Source: Allobosea sp.
Lineage (GTDB): Bacteria; Pseudomonadota; Alphaproteobacteria; Rhizobiales; Beijerinckiaceae
Assembly: GCF_017308015.1 (NCBI RefSeq)
Contig: NZ_JAFKFW010000027.1
Location: forward strand, 1 to 64,000
Length of the DNA: 64,000 nucleotides
Direction: 5' to 3'
The position numbers were made by a program, and so were the translations under genes. Below the pieces are notes generated by a model that worked only from the letters and a program-made list of their open reading frames with translations, was not told where the DNA came from and ran no database searches. Within the stretch, counting starts at the first letter, position 1, and each line of letters begins with the position of its first letter. This document shows, piece by piece, positions 63,979 through 64,000 of this stretch.

Positions 63979-64000
63979 CCTGAGTGTCGAAATCGGCAAC

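Overview
The window is high-GC DNA with dense, often 4-bp-overlapping (ATGA) operons. Gene content (FixLJ, Irr-type motif, fused MrpAB, RppH-YibQ-CtpA-EnvC-RlmH-RsfS-NadD-ProA-ProB run, complete C-P lyase locus) points to an alphaproteobacterium of the Hyphomicrobiales, plausibly Bosea or a Bradyrhizobium-related genus. The genus is inferred from protein style only. No rRNA, tRNA, CRISPR array or intact mobile element was seen.

Layout. 1-712: degenerate, gene-poor edge. 713-13700 (+): a respiratory nitrate module. An FNR/FixK-type box precedes a fused double nitrate/nitrite transporter (narK1-narK2), then narGHJI, a parvulin-type prolyl isomerase, a small unknown protein, a hemerythrin-domain protein, a beta-carbonic anhydrase and a DUF2478 protein. 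13720-16874: convergent oxygen-sensing genes (receiver-only regulator, FixJ, haem-PAS FixL) and a divergent small Cys-rich DUF6455-type gene behind a second FNR-like box. 17010-17732: broken phage-type integrase. 17729-25117: an uptake and hydrolysis locus (two amidohydrolases, ABC permease and ATPase, LysR regulator, periplasmic binding protein). The same 13-bp LysR-type operator lies over the lysR start and upstream of the binding-protein gene. 25947-33399: Rnk, a small XRE-like regulator behind an AT-rich segment, and a complete group-2 Mrp (MnhAB-C-D-E-F-G) Na+/H+ antiporter operon.

33400-36726: MscS channel, very AT-rich island and decayed IS5-family transposase. 36727-46087: an unknown membrane protein and a conserved housekeeping run on the minus strand (rppH, yibQ, ctpA, envC, rlmH, rsfS, nadD, proA, proB). 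46367-51704 (+): DUF6481 protein, ECF sigma / anti-sigma pair, secreted subtilase, glycosyltransferase and a predicted ETF-beta-type lysine methyltransferase. 51726-53237 (-): globin-coupled chemotaxis transducer.

53357-63785: phosphonate (C-P lyase) locus: a hexapeptide transferase and phnN with overlapping divergent start codons, a DUF1045 2H-phosphoesterase, phnM-L-K-J-I-H-G, divergent phnF with twin operators, and two phnE permeases. phnC/phnD probably lie just beyond the right edge.

Biologically, the left third is an oxygen- and nitrate-responsive respiratory region with its own FixLJ sensor. The middle is an accessory uptake/catabolic locus between mobile-element scars, and the right part is housekeeping plus phosphonate scavenging. 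I did not find a clearly new defence or mobile system. The least explained parts are the gene string after narI, the amidohydrolase/ABC/LysR locus and the AT-rich scar at 35.4-36.1 kb.
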